From assembly GCF_001311885.1 (NCBI RefSeq), contig NZ_BBCE01000008.1:1-64000 (forward strand): a stretch of DNA of 64,000 nt, read 5' to 3'. Made by a program: the position numbers and the translations under genes. The notes under the pieces are model-generated. The model had not been told where the DNA came from. It saw nothing but the letters and a program-made list of their open reading frames with translations, and made no database searches. This DNA comes from Syntrophomonas palmitatica JCM 14374 (GTDB lineage Bacteria > Bacillota > Syntrophomonadia > Syntrophomonadales > Syntrophomonadaceae). Shown here piece by piece: positions 8,304 through 17,259 of the stretch (position 1 is its first letter; every line of letters starts with the position of its first letter).

Positions 8304-9500
8304 TTATATATTGGCCAGCATGTGACCCATTTTTTCCTTTTTGGTTTGTAGGTAACGCTGGTTTTCCGCCTGGCAGGATATTTCAATCGGTACCCGTTCC
8401 ACTACCTCTAATCCGTATCCCTCCAGACCGTGCAGCTTTTTGGGGTTGTTGGTCATCATGCGCATCTTTTTTACCCCCAAATCAACCAGTATTTGCGCGC
8501 CGATACCGTAATCCCGCAAATCAGCAGGAAAGCCTAACTCCAGGTTTGCTTCCACCGTATCCCGGCCGTGATCCTGCAGCTTGTAAGCTCTTATCTTGTT
8601 GCAGAGCCCTATCCCCCGTCCTTCCTGCCGCATATAAAGCAGTACTCCCCTGCCTTCCTGTTCTATCATCTCCAAGGCTGCAGCCAGCTGATCCCCGCAG
8701 TCGCAGCGCCTGGAACCCAGAACATCACCAGTCAGGCATTCTGAATGAACCCTTACCAAAACCGGTTCATCTTCATCCCATTCGCCTTTAACCAGGGCCA
8801 GGTGTTCTTTGTTATCCAGTATGGATTGATAAGCAACGACCTGGAATTCACCAAACTTTGTAGGAAGTTTTGGCATCCGCCACCCGGTTAATCATTTTTT
8901 CACGACGGCGGCGGTATTCTATCAGATCGGCAACCGAAACAATTTTCATATTATGGACTTTGGCAAATTCCAATAATTCCGGAAGCCTGGCCATGCTACC
9001 GTCAGGATTCATTATTTCGCAAATAACTGCCGCCGGATATAACCCTGCCATTTTGCACAGATCTATCGAGCCTTCAGTATGCCCGGTGCGTCTTAAAACC
9101 CCGCCGGGCTTGTAGCGCAAAGGGAATATATGGCCTGGTTTTCGGAAATCCTCAGGCTTGGCGTTTGGATCGATCAAAGCCCGCACTGTATCCGCCCGTT
9201 CAAAAGCTGATATACCCGTACTGGTGGTTTTATAGTCTACCGAAACCGTAAAGGCTGTTTCATGATTATCGGTATTGTCCATAACCATAGGTTTGATGTT
9301 CAGTTCATCCAGCGTTCGCCCAGCATAGGCACACATACTAAACCTCGGGCATGGGTTACCATGAAATTAATTACTTCTGGAGTAGCCTTTTCGGAGGCTA
9401 TTATTATATCTCCCTCATTCTCCCGGTCCTCATCATCCACCAGGATGAGCATTTTCCCTTCACGGATATCATTTATTGCTTCTTTAATACTATCAAACAA
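8304..9500 (-). CDS. ribBA: Bifunctional DHBP synthase / GTP cyclohydrolase II RibBA (two frame breaks)
   Basis: One fused protein of about 399 residues makes both riboflavin precursors. The RibB half has [10 protein letters not shown] near residue 25 and the DHBP-synthase core. The RibA half has the zinc cysteines in [11 protein letters not shown] and the RQEGRGIGL segment. The frame breaks twice. Near 9312 one C of a CC pair is missing (GERL DELNI is expected). Near 8868-8871 one extra A sits in an AAAA run ([13 protein letters not shown] is expected). Both fixes restore a continuous ribBA of normal length. It lies between ribE and ribH in an FMN-riboswitch operon. Confidence 0.93.
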
Positions 9501-9512
9501 TTAATACCCTCC

Positions 9513-10169
9513 TTACAGAAACCCGTTTTCAGCTAAGAATTCAAGGCTTACCGGGTTCCTGGTTTTTTGCTCTGAACTAAACAATAGTTTTTCAATATAT
9601 CGTCCTAGTATGTCGGTTTCCAGGTTGACTAAATCACCTGCTTTCTTATTTCCGAGTATGGTTTGGGCTGACGTATGAGGGATCAGGGAAACTGTAAAGC
9701 TATCTTCAAATACATCCACCACAGTGAGACTGGTCCCGTCAATAGATACGGAACCCTTGGGAACAATGTATTTCATAAGATTAAGCGGGGCAGATATGCG
9801 AAAAATAGTTGAAATGTCAAGCATATTCTTCTCCATGACTTTTCCAATCCCATCGACATGCCCCTGCATAATATGCCCTCCCAGCCTGTCACTCAAACGC
9901 AAAGCACGTTCGATATTAACCAGGCTGCCGGGATTTAAACCGGCCAGAGTAGTCTTAAGCATGGTTTCCGGCATAACATCGGCAACAAAATGCTGGCGGT
10001 CAAAGTCTATTACTGTAAGACATACTCCATTTACAGCCATGCTGTCACCTATTTTTAGATCCTGTACTACCAATGAGGCCTGTACGTCAATCTGAGCTGA
10101 CTTTCCACCTTTGCGAATATGCCTGACCTGTCCTATTTCTTCAACTATACCCGTAAAAATCGTTATCAC
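9513..10169 (-). CDS. ribE: Riboflavin synthase, alpha chain
   Basis: This enzyme dismutates two lumazine molecules into riboflavin. The protein has the two tandem lumazine-binding domains; FTGIVEEIGQV opens the first and QGHVDGIGKV lies near its end. The longest frame uses GTG at 10169 and gives 218 residues. That GTG is only about three bases from the AAGG site, whereas the family normally begins MFTGI. In this sequence the Met position is an ATT at 10158-10160, at good spacing from AAGGCGG. The true start may therefore be a rare ATT or a miscalled ATG. Second gene of the rib operon. Confidence 0.92.
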   Translation of the reverse strand: MITIFTGIVEEIGQVRHIRKGGKSAQIDVQASLVVQDLKIGDSMAVNGVCLTVIDFDRQHFVADVMPETMLKTTLAGLNPGSLVNIERALRLSDRLGGHIMQGHVDGIGKVMEKNMLDISTIFRISAPLNLMKYIVPKGSVSIDGTSLTVVDVFEDSFTVSLIPHTSAQTILGNKKAGDLVNLETDILGRYIEKLLFSSEQKTRNPVSLEFLAENGFL

Positions 10170-10226
10170 CCGCCTTAAAGGTAAAGTTCAAAATTAATAG
10201 CTTAGATAACATAAAGGTTTATTATT

Positions 10227-11330
10227 TTAATCTGTGTCCATCTGTGGTAATTCGTTCCTAAAATACCCGCTGATAAGAATGTCTTTTTCAAAGAAGCGGT
10301 ATTCTATATCGCACAGCATGACCGCATCATTCATAAATTCTACGCCCCTGCCGCCGACCGGGCTGGGAGCCTTGTTCCCGCCTGCAATTTTGGGAGCTAC
10401 AAAGGCCAGATATTTATCAGCCAGTTTATTTTCAATAAGATTAGCATTAATCTGTGCTCCTCCTTCGACCAGGAGGCTTAATATCCCTCTATGCCCCAAT
10501 TCATCCAAAACCTTGTCCAGAGGAATCATATCAGTATTGGTTTCTAAACATATCACTTCGGCCCCGGCCTGCCTAATCTCTTCCGCTTTTGCAGTGCTTG
10601 CTCCCGTTCCGCAAAAAATAATCGTAGCCTGGCTTTGACTGCTCTGTATGATCTTACTGTTCAATGGTATTTGCAAGCATCTGTCGATAATAACCCGAAG
10701 CGGATCACGTGTATCATCTGTATCCAACCGGGTATTAAGTTGAGGATCGTCCTTTAATACGCTGCCTATCCCCAGCATAATAGCATCATAAATATTTCTC
10801 AGTTCATGAACATGGCGCCTGGAATCTTCACCGCTGACCCAGCGCGAATCACCACTTGAAGCAGCTATTTTCCCATCCAGGGTCATGGCTGTTTTTACAG
10901 TTACAAAGGGTCTGCCGGTTCTGATATATTTAAAAAAGAACTCGTTAAGTTTTTGGGCCTCGTTCTGCAATATACCTGTCTTAACCTCAATACCAGCCTT
11001 TTGCAAAATCTTTATTCCCCGGCCCATTACCCTGGGATTAGGATCAACCGTGGCAATCACCGCGCGTTTTATCCCGGCTTTAACCAGAGCATCGGCACAT
11101 GGTGGTGTACGACCATAATGGCTGCAAGGTTCAAGGCTTACATATACATCGGAGCCGCGAGCTGCTTCTCCCGCTTCGCGAAGAGCATGTATTTCAGCAT
11201 GGGGAGTACCGGCCTGGCGGTGATATCCTTCGCCCACTATGATACCATCCTTGACTATTACCGCACCTACCACCGGGTTGGGACTGGTCCTTCCCATAGC
11301 CATAGCAGCCAGTTCCAGGGCTCTTTGCAT
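10227..11330 (-). CDS. ribD: Riboflavin biosynthesis deaminase/reductase RibD
   Basis: RibD carries out the deamination and reduction steps after GTP cyclohydrolase II. The N-terminal deaminase has the zinc motifs HAEIHAL and PCSHYGRTPPC. The C-terminal reductase spans roughly the last 220 residues, including DGKIAASSGDSRW and VEGGAQ. ATG at 11330 gives 367 residues. The open frame reaches 11465 but that part crosses the riboswitch terminator and cannot be coding. Related proteins start a few residues earlier; here the codons ITEEDSRY precede the ATG and an ACG lies after GGGGGATTATT where an ATG would fit. The last residues, PQMDTD, are encoded by a copy of a dispersed repeat that also supplies the stop. 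Confidence 0.93.
   Translation of the reverse strand: MQRALELAAMAMGRTSPNPVVGAVIVKDGIIVGEGYHRQAGTPHAEIHALREAGEAARGSDVYVSLEPCSHYGRTPPCADALVKAGIKRAVIATVDPNPRVMGRGIKILQKAGIEVKTGILQNEAQKLNEFFFKYIRTGRPFVTVKTAMTLDGKIAASSGDSRWVSGEDSRRHVHELRNIYDAIMLGIGSVLKDDPQLNTRLDTDDTRDPLRVIIDRCLQIPLNSKIIQSSQSQATIIFCGTGASTAKAEEIRQAGAEVICLETNTDMIPLDKVLDELGHRGILSLLVEGGAQINANLIENKLADKYLAFVAPKIAGGNKAPSPVGGRGVEFMNDAVMLCDIEYRFFEKDILISGYFRNELPQMDTD
10228..10250. repeat. CACAGAT-type dispersed repeat inside the ribD 3' end
   Basis: The plus strand reads TTAATCTGTGTCCATCTGTGG followed by TAA, an interrupted repetition of TCTGTG. Close relatives occur at 23992-24072, 38630-38652 and 58358-58380. Here the repeat lies in the coding sequence of ribD and encodes its last residues and stop codon. 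Confidence 0.7.
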
Positions 11331-11374
11331 GTATCTGCTATCCTCTTCCGTAATAATCCCCCGTCTCAGAAACA

Positions 11375-11400
11375 CAAAAAACCCGATTTTTCCTCGGGTC
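11375..11400 (-). terminator. Terminator of the FMN riboswitch
   Basis: On the minus strand ACCCGA (11394-11399) pairs with TCGGGT (11381-11386), followed by six T. It lies between the aptamer and ribD, where a transcription-attenuation terminator is expected. Confidence 0.85.
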
Positions 11401-11449
11401 AAATGGACACAAAGAGCAAATACAGGAGACAATAAACATGCTCCCGCCT

Positions 11450-11567
11450 GCCTTTCTCCTCCCATCCAGACTTTTACTGTCGGCCCCGGAGTTTCACCGG
11501 ATCATGCCCCGAAGAGCTAGCGGGCTTTACCGCCGATAGGGAATTCCACCCATCCCCGAAGAAAGCT
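11450..11567 (-). promoter_or_regulatory. FMN riboswitch (RFN element)
   Basis: The minus strand shows the conserved RFN blocks in order: TCGGGGATGGGTGGAATTCC, CGGCGGTAAAGCCCGC, GGGGCATGATCCGGTGAAA, CCGGGGCCGACAGTAAAAGT and CTGGATGGGAGGAGAAAG. The terminal stem is formed by CTTTCT and AGAAAG. FMN binding is known to favour termination in such leaders, and a terminator follows before ribD, so riboflavin genes should be shut down when FMN is plentiful. Confidence 0.97.
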
Positions 11568-11587
11568 GTGTTATGTGATTTTAATAT

Positions 11588-11616
11588 ATACTAGCATGGT
11601 GATATTGCCGGGTCAA
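11588..11616 (-). promoter_or_regulatory. Promoter of the rib operon
   Basis: On the minus strand TTGACC (11611-11616) and TAGTAT (11588-11593) are separated by 17 bases. The start point would fall about 15 bases before the riboswitch aptamer. Confidence 0.7.
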
Positions 11617-11667
11617 GTATTGTACCTTTATTTAGCGTTCAGTGCTGTATCCATAATCTAATTAGTT

Positions 11668-11907
11668 TTAGTGTTTATGTGTCTCATTATGATGGTGTTC
11701 ACAACAGCCATCATGGCAGTGATGCGAATGTTGATTGCCCGGTTTAAAACCTGCAGCCTCCAATTGTTCAGTAACCTGCCGGCGAATTGTTGACAGATAT
11801 ACACTATATAGTTTCTTCTGTTCAACAAGTTCATCCGGAGTTAACCCATGGTTTTTCTTCTTTCTGGCCAGTTCATTTATTCGTTGTATTAGTTCATCTG
11901 TAATCAA
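11668..11907 (-). CDS. DUF896/UPF0291 family protein with His/Cys-rich tail
   Basis: Residues 1-50 match the small helical-hairpin DUF896 (UPF0291) family: RINELARKKKNHGLTPDE followed by EQKKLYSVYLSTIRRQV. The family's function is not established. The 20 residues 60-79 are unusual: nine His and three Cys among them, which looks like a metal-binding tail. The start is a TTG at 11907 after GAGGTGAAAC. The gene lies alone between the rib operon promoter and rpe. Confidence 0.8.
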   Translation of the reverse strand: MITDELIQRINELARKKKNHGLTPDELVEQKKLYSVYLSTIRRQVTEQLEAAGFKPGNQHSHHCHDGCCEHHHNETHKH

Positions 11908-12001
11908 TGTTTCACCTCAATCAGAAAAAACTCGCCTTCCGTGCAAGCAGCGGTAGCGTTTTAGCACAGCCAATCGAATTACTCTTTGGAAAAGCTCACG
12001 G

Positions 12002-12655
12002 TTACAGCTGCTGCAATAACCTGACTCTGTCTGCAGGATCAGGGGCTTTGAATATGTATGAACCTGCCACCAGAACATTACAGCCTGCCTGTACTACCGC
12101 ACGGCCCGTTTCAGCATTAATCCCTCCGTCTACTTCCAGGAAGGCCTTGCTGCCTAAAGCGTCCAGGCGGGATTTAATACTTGCTATCTTCTGCAGGCTG
12201 CCTGGTATAAATTTCTGTCCGCCGAAACCCGGATTCACACTCATAACCAGAATCAGATCCAGTTCTGTCAGTACATATTCCAATACTGATTCAGGTGTAG
12301 CAGGATTGATAGCTGCTCCGGCTCTGGCACCCAATTCCCTGATCATGTTCAGAGTACGATGCAGATGAGGACAGGTTTCGCTGTGTACAGTAATTAAATC
12401 CGCACCAGCTTCAATAAAGGCGGGAATAAGCTTCTCAGGAGATTCAATCATTAAATGCACATCGAGAAATAGACTGGTTTCTCTACGAATATCAGCAACA
12501 ACCTGCGGTCCAATGGTGAGATTGGGCACAAAATGGCCGTCCATTACATCTATATGCAGCCATTCAGCTCCAGCCGCAGCTACTTTCTTTATATCTTCTC
12601 CCAAACAGGAAAAATTAGCCGATAAAATAGATGGAGCAATAATCAACGATAGCAC
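12002..12655 (-). CDS. rpe: Ribulose-phosphate 3-epimerase
   Basis: Rpe interconverts ribulose 5-phosphate and xylulose 5-phosphate in the pentose phosphate pathway. The 217-residue TIM barrel shows APSILSANF at the start, HIDVMDGHFVPN with metal-ligand His and catalytic Asp, LDVHLMIE, MSVNPGFGGQ and the second Asp in EVDGGI. Its start overlaps the rsgA stop by 13 bases, so coupling is likely. Gene order rsgA-rpe is as in Bacillus subtilis. Confidence 0.95.
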   Translation of the reverse strand: MLSLIIAPSILSANFSCLGEDIKKVAAAGAEWLHIDVMDGHFVPNLTIGPQVVADIRRETSLFLDVHLMIESPEKLIPAFIEAGADLITVHSETCPHLHRTLNMIRELGARAGAAINPATPESVLEYVLTELDLILVMSVNPGFGGQKFIPGSLQKIASIKSRLDALGSKAFLEVDGGINAETGRAVVQAGCNVLVAGSYIFKAPDPADRVRLLQQL

Positions 12656-13524
12656 CTCTCATTTTTCATGACTTCTTCCAACAAGACCAGGTAATTCTGA
12701 TAACGAAAATCAGCTATCTGTCCAGCCTCTACGGCTCTCTTTACTCCGCAATCATTCTCCCGGTGGTGCAAACAATCCATAAAACGGCATCCTGTTCTAT
12801 GGTCTTGAAAATCGGGATAATAGTCAGATAGTTCACGGCTTTCCACTCCCGGTAAATCAAGAATTGTAAAACCGGGGGAATCGGCAATCAATCCTCCGCA
12901 AGGAAGAGCGAATAATTCCACATGACGAGTAGTATGTTTACCACGGCCAATTTTTTCACTTATTTCACCGGTGCGGGTTTTCACACCCAGCAGGCGGTTG
13001 ATTAAGCTGGATTTTCCGCTGCCTGATGGTCCTGCCAAAACCGCCGTCCGTCCTGCAGCCAAATCCAGTATTTTTTCGATGCCAATATCCTGAGTAACCG
13101 AAGTAGATATCAAATCAAAACCTGCTGAAGGATAATATTCACGCAGGCGCACCGTATTCCTGTCTTCTTTTAAATCACATTTATTCAGCACGATACAGGG
13201 AACGATATTATGATATAAAACTAAAAAGAGAAGTCGGTCAAGCAAAGCGAGGCTAGGCGCGGGCCGGTCATGGGCCATAACAATAAATACCATATCAACA
13301 TTAGCGATTTTTGGCCGGTACAATTGATTTAAACGGGGCTGAATACTCTCAATTACACCCTGGCCTTCTTCAGTGGCGGTGAATAAAACGCGATCCCCCA
13401 CAAGGATCTGATCCTTTATTTTGCCGCGCAGCTTGCATTCATAAAGCACTCCAGGCTGGTCTTTTACATAATAGAAGCCCCCGTATAGTTTTAGAACCAG
13501 ACCTTCAGAAGTCTCAGCCTTCAT
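12643..13524 (-). CDS. rsgA: Ribosome small-subunit GTPase RsgA
   Basis: RsgA is a circularly permuted GTPase that helps finish 30S subunits. The 293-residue protein has an N-terminal OB fold, then NKCD (G4) ahead of the P loop GPSGSGKSS (G1) and DSPGF (G3), the order that marks the permutation. A C-terminal zinc knuckle follows (CRFMDCLHHRENDC, with Cys-Cys-His-Cys ligands). It is cotranscribed with prkC upstream and rpe downstream. Confidence 0.95.
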   Translation of the reverse strand: MKAETSEGLVLKLYGGFYYVKDQPGVLYECKLRGKIKDQILVGDRVLFTATEEGQGVIESIQPRLNQLYRPKIANVDMVFIVMAHDRPAPSLALLDRLLFLVLYHNIVPCIVLNKCDLKEDRNTVRLREYYPSAGFDLISTSVTQDIGIEKILDLAAGRTAVLAGPSGSGKSSLINRLLGVKTRTGEISEKIGRGKHTTRHVELFALPCGGLIADSPGFTILDLPGVESRELSDYYPDFQDHRTGCRFMDCLHHRENDCGVKRAVEAGQIADFRYQNYLVLLEEVMKNERCYR

Positions 13525-13575
13525 ATTCTTCCTCCCGGCTCATTGACTCCTCCTTTTAAATAAACAGGATTTAAT

Positions 13576-15410
13576 TTATAAAGTAAAGGTCTTGTAAGTG
13601 CGGCCATTTAGCTGCACTTCCGCAGTTCCTTTTCCATAATAACTTGCCACCACGGTAATCGAATCACCGGCTTCGTGCAGTTCGTTATAAATGCTGCGGC
13701 TGCCTTTTGCATCGCGAATTATGATTACCACTTTATAATAGTCATTATCTTCAGGCAGTTGAAATTCAAGAGTCTTGGTCTGGGCAACCGGGCCAGGACC
13801 TTTGCTTATTACCAGGTTGATAGTAGTCTGTTCCTCTACCATTACACCAGCAGCTACATCCTGTGCCATTACCTGGTTGTTGTAGTATTCGTTGCTTTCC
13901 TGCCTGGTGGCATCGCCCAGAACCAGCTTGTTCTCTTCTAATTTTCTGCGGGCCGCCTCCAGGTTTAACCCTAGTAAATCAGGCATAGCTACCTTTTGCG
14001 GAGTAGGTCCTTTGCTGACCATTAAGTCAACGGAATCTCCCTTATCCGCCATTTGTCCTGCCAGGGGAGACTGAGATATAACATGGTCCTTTTCATATTT
14101 ATCATCGTATATTTGATCAATACTGCCAACAATCAAACCGCTGTTCTGAATTCGAATTTCTGCAGTATCCTTAGATAAACCTACTATTGAAGGAACCTTA
14201 ACTTGCTGCGACCCCTTACTGAGAATAACATTTATTACCCGGTCCTCCTTAACCTTTTGTCCTGCCTGCGGTGTTTGCGATATTATGGTGTCCTTTTCGT
14301 ATTCATCACTATAATCATAGCCATGAACATTCATACTCAGGTTTACGTCTTTAAGCTGCTGATTGGCTTCAACAATATTCAGTCCTTGAATATTGGGTAC
14401 CACTACTTCTTCGCCAAAAAAACTATCGCCCATAATATAAAAAATACCTGAGAATAAACCCAATAAGATAATAAGGCTTACAACCATCACGTTTCCATGT
14501 TTTTTCTTCGTCGGCGCATATTCGTCACCTTCATTAGAAATAGATGGCATAATAATGGTTTTGCCCCTTTCATGACGGCCATTATAATTACCTTTCTCCA
14601 GTTCAATGGCCAGAAGAGAATTGCGCATCTGTTCCGCACTGGCATAACGGCGGGACGGTACCTTATCCATAGCATGCAGAACAATATTTTCCAGGTTCGG
14701 TGGTATACGGTTATTAATGCTGCGCGGCGGGGCAGGATCATCGTGGATGTGTTTTAATGCCACAGTAATAGGACTCTCGGCATCAAAGGGGACTATACCC
14801 GTCAGCATTTCATAAAGCACACAACCCAGAGAATAGATGTCAGAAGCCCGAGTTACCGGCTCTCCGCGGGCTTGTTCAGGAGAAATATAATGCACTGATC
14901 CGACCATACTCTTACCAAAGGTTATAGTTTTAGTGCTGATAGCCTGAGCTATGCCGAAGTCCGCTACTTTAACAATACCGGTATTGGTCAGCAATATATT
15001 ATGTGGTTTGATATCACGATGAATAATACCCCTTTCGTGGGCATGATGAATGCCGTCACATATCATAATGGAGATATTAACGGCCATTTCTAAACTAAGA
15101 GGCGCCTGTTCTGCAATAACTTCTTTTAATGTACGGCCTTCCACATACTCCATTACAATGTAGTATGTGTCGATTTCCTGGCCGACATCAAAAATATTCA
15201 CTATGTTAGGATGTGATAACCGGGCTGCTGCCTGAGCTTCAGTCTTGAATTTTTCTACAAAACCTGGGGATTCCACATATTCCGGTTTTAATATCTTGAT
15301 AGCAACTACCCGGTCCAAGATTCGGCATCTGGCTTTATAGACCAGAGCATACCGCCTTCGCCTATCAATTCCAGCAGTTCGTAACGGTCGCCCAGCACCT
15401 GGATATCCAA
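13576..15410 (-). CDS. prkC: Ser/Thr protein kinase with PASTA repeats, PrkC (frame break near start)
   Basis: A membrane kinase that senses cell-wall fragments through external PASTA domains. The kinase shows VAIKIL, HRDIKPHNIL and DFGIAQ. One membrane span (VMVVSLIILLGLFSGIFYI) is followed by three PASTA repeats, each ending in a ...VISKG-like motif, and a C-terminal beta-rich segment. The main open frame stops being Met-initiated at 15318. Upstream, in another frame, a TTG at 15410 behind TAGGAGG starts MDIQVLGDRYELLELIGEGGM. One G is missing near 15346 (GGM-A-LVYK expected), and restoring it gives about 611 residues. The gene begins 17 bases after prpC. Confidence 0.93.
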
Positions 15411-15427
15411 AAACAAATACCTCCTAA

Positions 15428-16138
15428 TTATATCCTGATGAGTATGATACTTATATTGTCAAATCCTCCTCTGGCCAGAGCCTGTTTGAGCAACTCCTGA
15501 ACGGCTTTCTCCAAATCCTGGCCATGAGTAATCACAATGTCCTTTATTTCATCATCCCATACGATATCACTCAAGCCATCGCTGCATAATAATATGATGT
15601 CGCCGGTTTTAATTTCTACCTCAAAATTATCAATATTTACACTGTGCTGAACCCCCAGGGCTCTAGTCAGAATATGATTGTACCCGCTTTTTCTCACATC
15701 CTCGCTTCGAAGCAAACCGTCCTTAACCATTTCCTGAGCCAGGGTATGGTCCCTGGTTATTTTTCTTATTTCCTGGTTGCTTATAATATACAAAGCACTG
15801 TCGCCAACATTGGCCACAGTGAGATGATTATCCCATATTACTGCCGCAGTCAAAGTGGTACCCATTTCAGACCATTCAGGATTTTCGCGGCCTTGTTCCC
15901 AGATCATACGGTTGGCCTTTTCGATGGCGAGGTTTAGTTTTCGAGCTATTTCTGGGCCTGGTAATTTGTGCAAATCATCGTCAATAGACTTTACTGCCAT
16001 ACTGGAAGCCACTTCACCGGCCTTGTGTCCTCCCATGCCATCACAGACTATAAACAGTCCCTGCTCGATACGCACAAGCAGACTGTCTTCATTATCAGAT
16101 CGCACCAGTCCTATATCAGAAATAGCTGCTGCTTCCAT
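15428..16138 (-). CDS. prpC: PP2C-type Ser/Thr protein phosphatase PrpC
   Basis: PrpC reverses PrkC phosphorylation. The 236-residue metal-dependent phosphatase shows the PP2C signature residues: SDNEDS near 14, VCDGMGGHKAGEVAS near 32, ANVGDSALY near 110, LCSDGLSD near 182 and GGFDNIS near 222. Asp residues that bind the two metal ions are all present. It lies between rlmN and prkC, an order conserved across Firmicutes. Confidence 0.96.
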   Translation of the reverse strand: MEAAAISDIGLVRSDNEDSLLVRIEQGLFIVCDGMGGHKAGEVASSMAVKSIDDDLHKLPGPEIARKLNLAIEKANRMIWEQGRENPEWSEMGTTLTAAVIWDNHLTVANVGDSALYIISNQEIRKITRDHTLAQEMVKDGLLRSEDVRKSGYNHILTRALGVQHSVNIDNFEVEIKTGDIILLCSDGLSDIVWDDEIKDIVITHGQDLEKAVQELLKQALARGGFDNISIILIRI

Positions 16139-16161
16139 CCCTACACCTCGTCTGCCAGGTT

Positions 16162-17259
16162 CTAGTACTTGGTTAAATTCCCGTTTTTAAACTCGGCCCG
16201 TAATTGCCCGCAAGCTGCTTCGATATCAGTTCCATGCTCTTCCCTTAAGGTAGCATTCAGACCCTCATTAAGCAGCCATTGGTGAAACTGTATAGCCGAA
16301 TCCCGGGATGGCTTCCTGTAAGGAAGTCCTTCAACTTCATTATAGGGAATCAGGTTTATATTGGCTAGTAGTGGTTTAAGTAAATAGGCCAGCTTTTGTG
16401 CATCTTCGTGACGATTATTAACCCCATCCAACAACACATATTCAAAGGTCACCCGGCGTCCGGTTTCCAAAATAAAGTAATTTGCTGCTTGCAAAAGGCT
16501 TTTTAAGGGATACTTGCGGTTTAAGGGCACCAATTGATCTCTGAGTTCGTCACTGGTAGCATGCAGTGATATAGCCAGGGTTACTTGAAGTTTTTCCCGG
16601 GCCAATCTTTCAATGCCTTTAACCTCTCCGGCAGTGGAAATGGTTATATTCCTTTGCCCAATATTTATGCCGCGGTGGTCATTTATACGATGTATGGAGC
16701 TTATAACCGCTTCATAATTAAGCAAAGGTTCTCCCATTCCCATATATACGATATGATTGACCAAATTATCGGGACCGTTTTTAATCTTTTTGGATAACTC
16801 ACGCCGGGAACTCAAAACTTCTCCGACAATTTCGTAATCTTTCAGGCTGCGCTGGTATCCGGAACGGCCTGTAGCGCAGAAGGCACAGTTGACAGGACAC
16901 CCTACCTGGGTGGAAAGGCACAAGGTGAAACGGCTGTCCTTTTCGTAGCTCTGGGGAATTAGGACTGTTTCAACCCTTTTCTTGTCCTCAAACTCCATAA
17001 GAAATTTGCGGGTTCCATCACGGGAAACCCTTTGTTTTAAAACTCTGGGGATTGATACCACTGCAGTGCCATCTAATCTCTGCCTTAATTCCCGGGGCAG
17101 GTCGCTCATTTCGTAGAATGAAGCGGTATTTTTTTCATAAATCCACTTGTGTATTTGCCGCCCCCTGAAACCAGCCTGTCCGATCGAAACCAGATAATTC
17201 TCCAGCGCAGACATATCCATTCCCAGCAGTTCAGTTTTGACATTATCCGGATCAGGCAA
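16162..17259 (-). CDS. rlmN: 23S rRNA / tRNA adenine C2-methyltransferase RlmN
   Basis: A radical-SAM enzyme that methylates A2503 of 23S rRNA and some tRNAs. The 365-residue protein has the CxxxCxxC cluster motif in GCPVNCAFCATG near residue 120, the GMGEPLLNY segment, and the C-terminal catalytic Cys in EAACGQL. The ATG at 17259 overlaps the rsmB stop by eight bases, so the two are coupled. Confidence 0.96.
   Translation of the reverse strand: MPDPDNVKTELLGMDMSALENYLVSIGQAGFRGRQIHKWIYEKNTASFYEMSDLPRELRQRLDGTAVVSIPRVLKQRVSRDGTRKFLMEFEDKKRVETVLIPQSYEKDSRFTLCLSTQVGCPVNCAFCATGRSGYQRSLKDYEIVGEVLSSRRELSKKIKNGPDNLVNHIVYMGMGEPLLNYEAVISSIHRINDHRGINIGQRNITISTAGEVKGIERLAREKLQVTLAISLHATSDELRDQLVPLNRKYPLKSLLQAANYFILETGRRVTFEYVLLDGVNNRHEDAQKLAYLLKPLLANINLIPYNEVEGLPYRKPSRDSAIQFHQWLLNEGLNATLREEHGTDIEAACGQLRAEFKNGNLTKY

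Noticed and set aside
8234-8791. Plus-strand frame of 185 residues over ribH and ribBA
   Set aside because: Proline- and arginine-rich shadow of ribBA; the minus-strand genes have clear family motifs.
8304-9500. Separate ribA and ribB genes
   Set aside because: The frame breaks sit inside conserved segments (GERLDELN and [12 protein letters not shown]), and the parts join as one normal-length RibBA.
11331-11465. N-terminal extension of ribD to 11465
   Set aside because: It is read through the riboswitch terminator and aptamer end; the residues do not resemble RibD.
11907-12001. A spoVM-like tiny gene after rpe
   Set aside because: Bacillus has spoVM near this point, but no frame here gives a short amphipathic peptide of that type.
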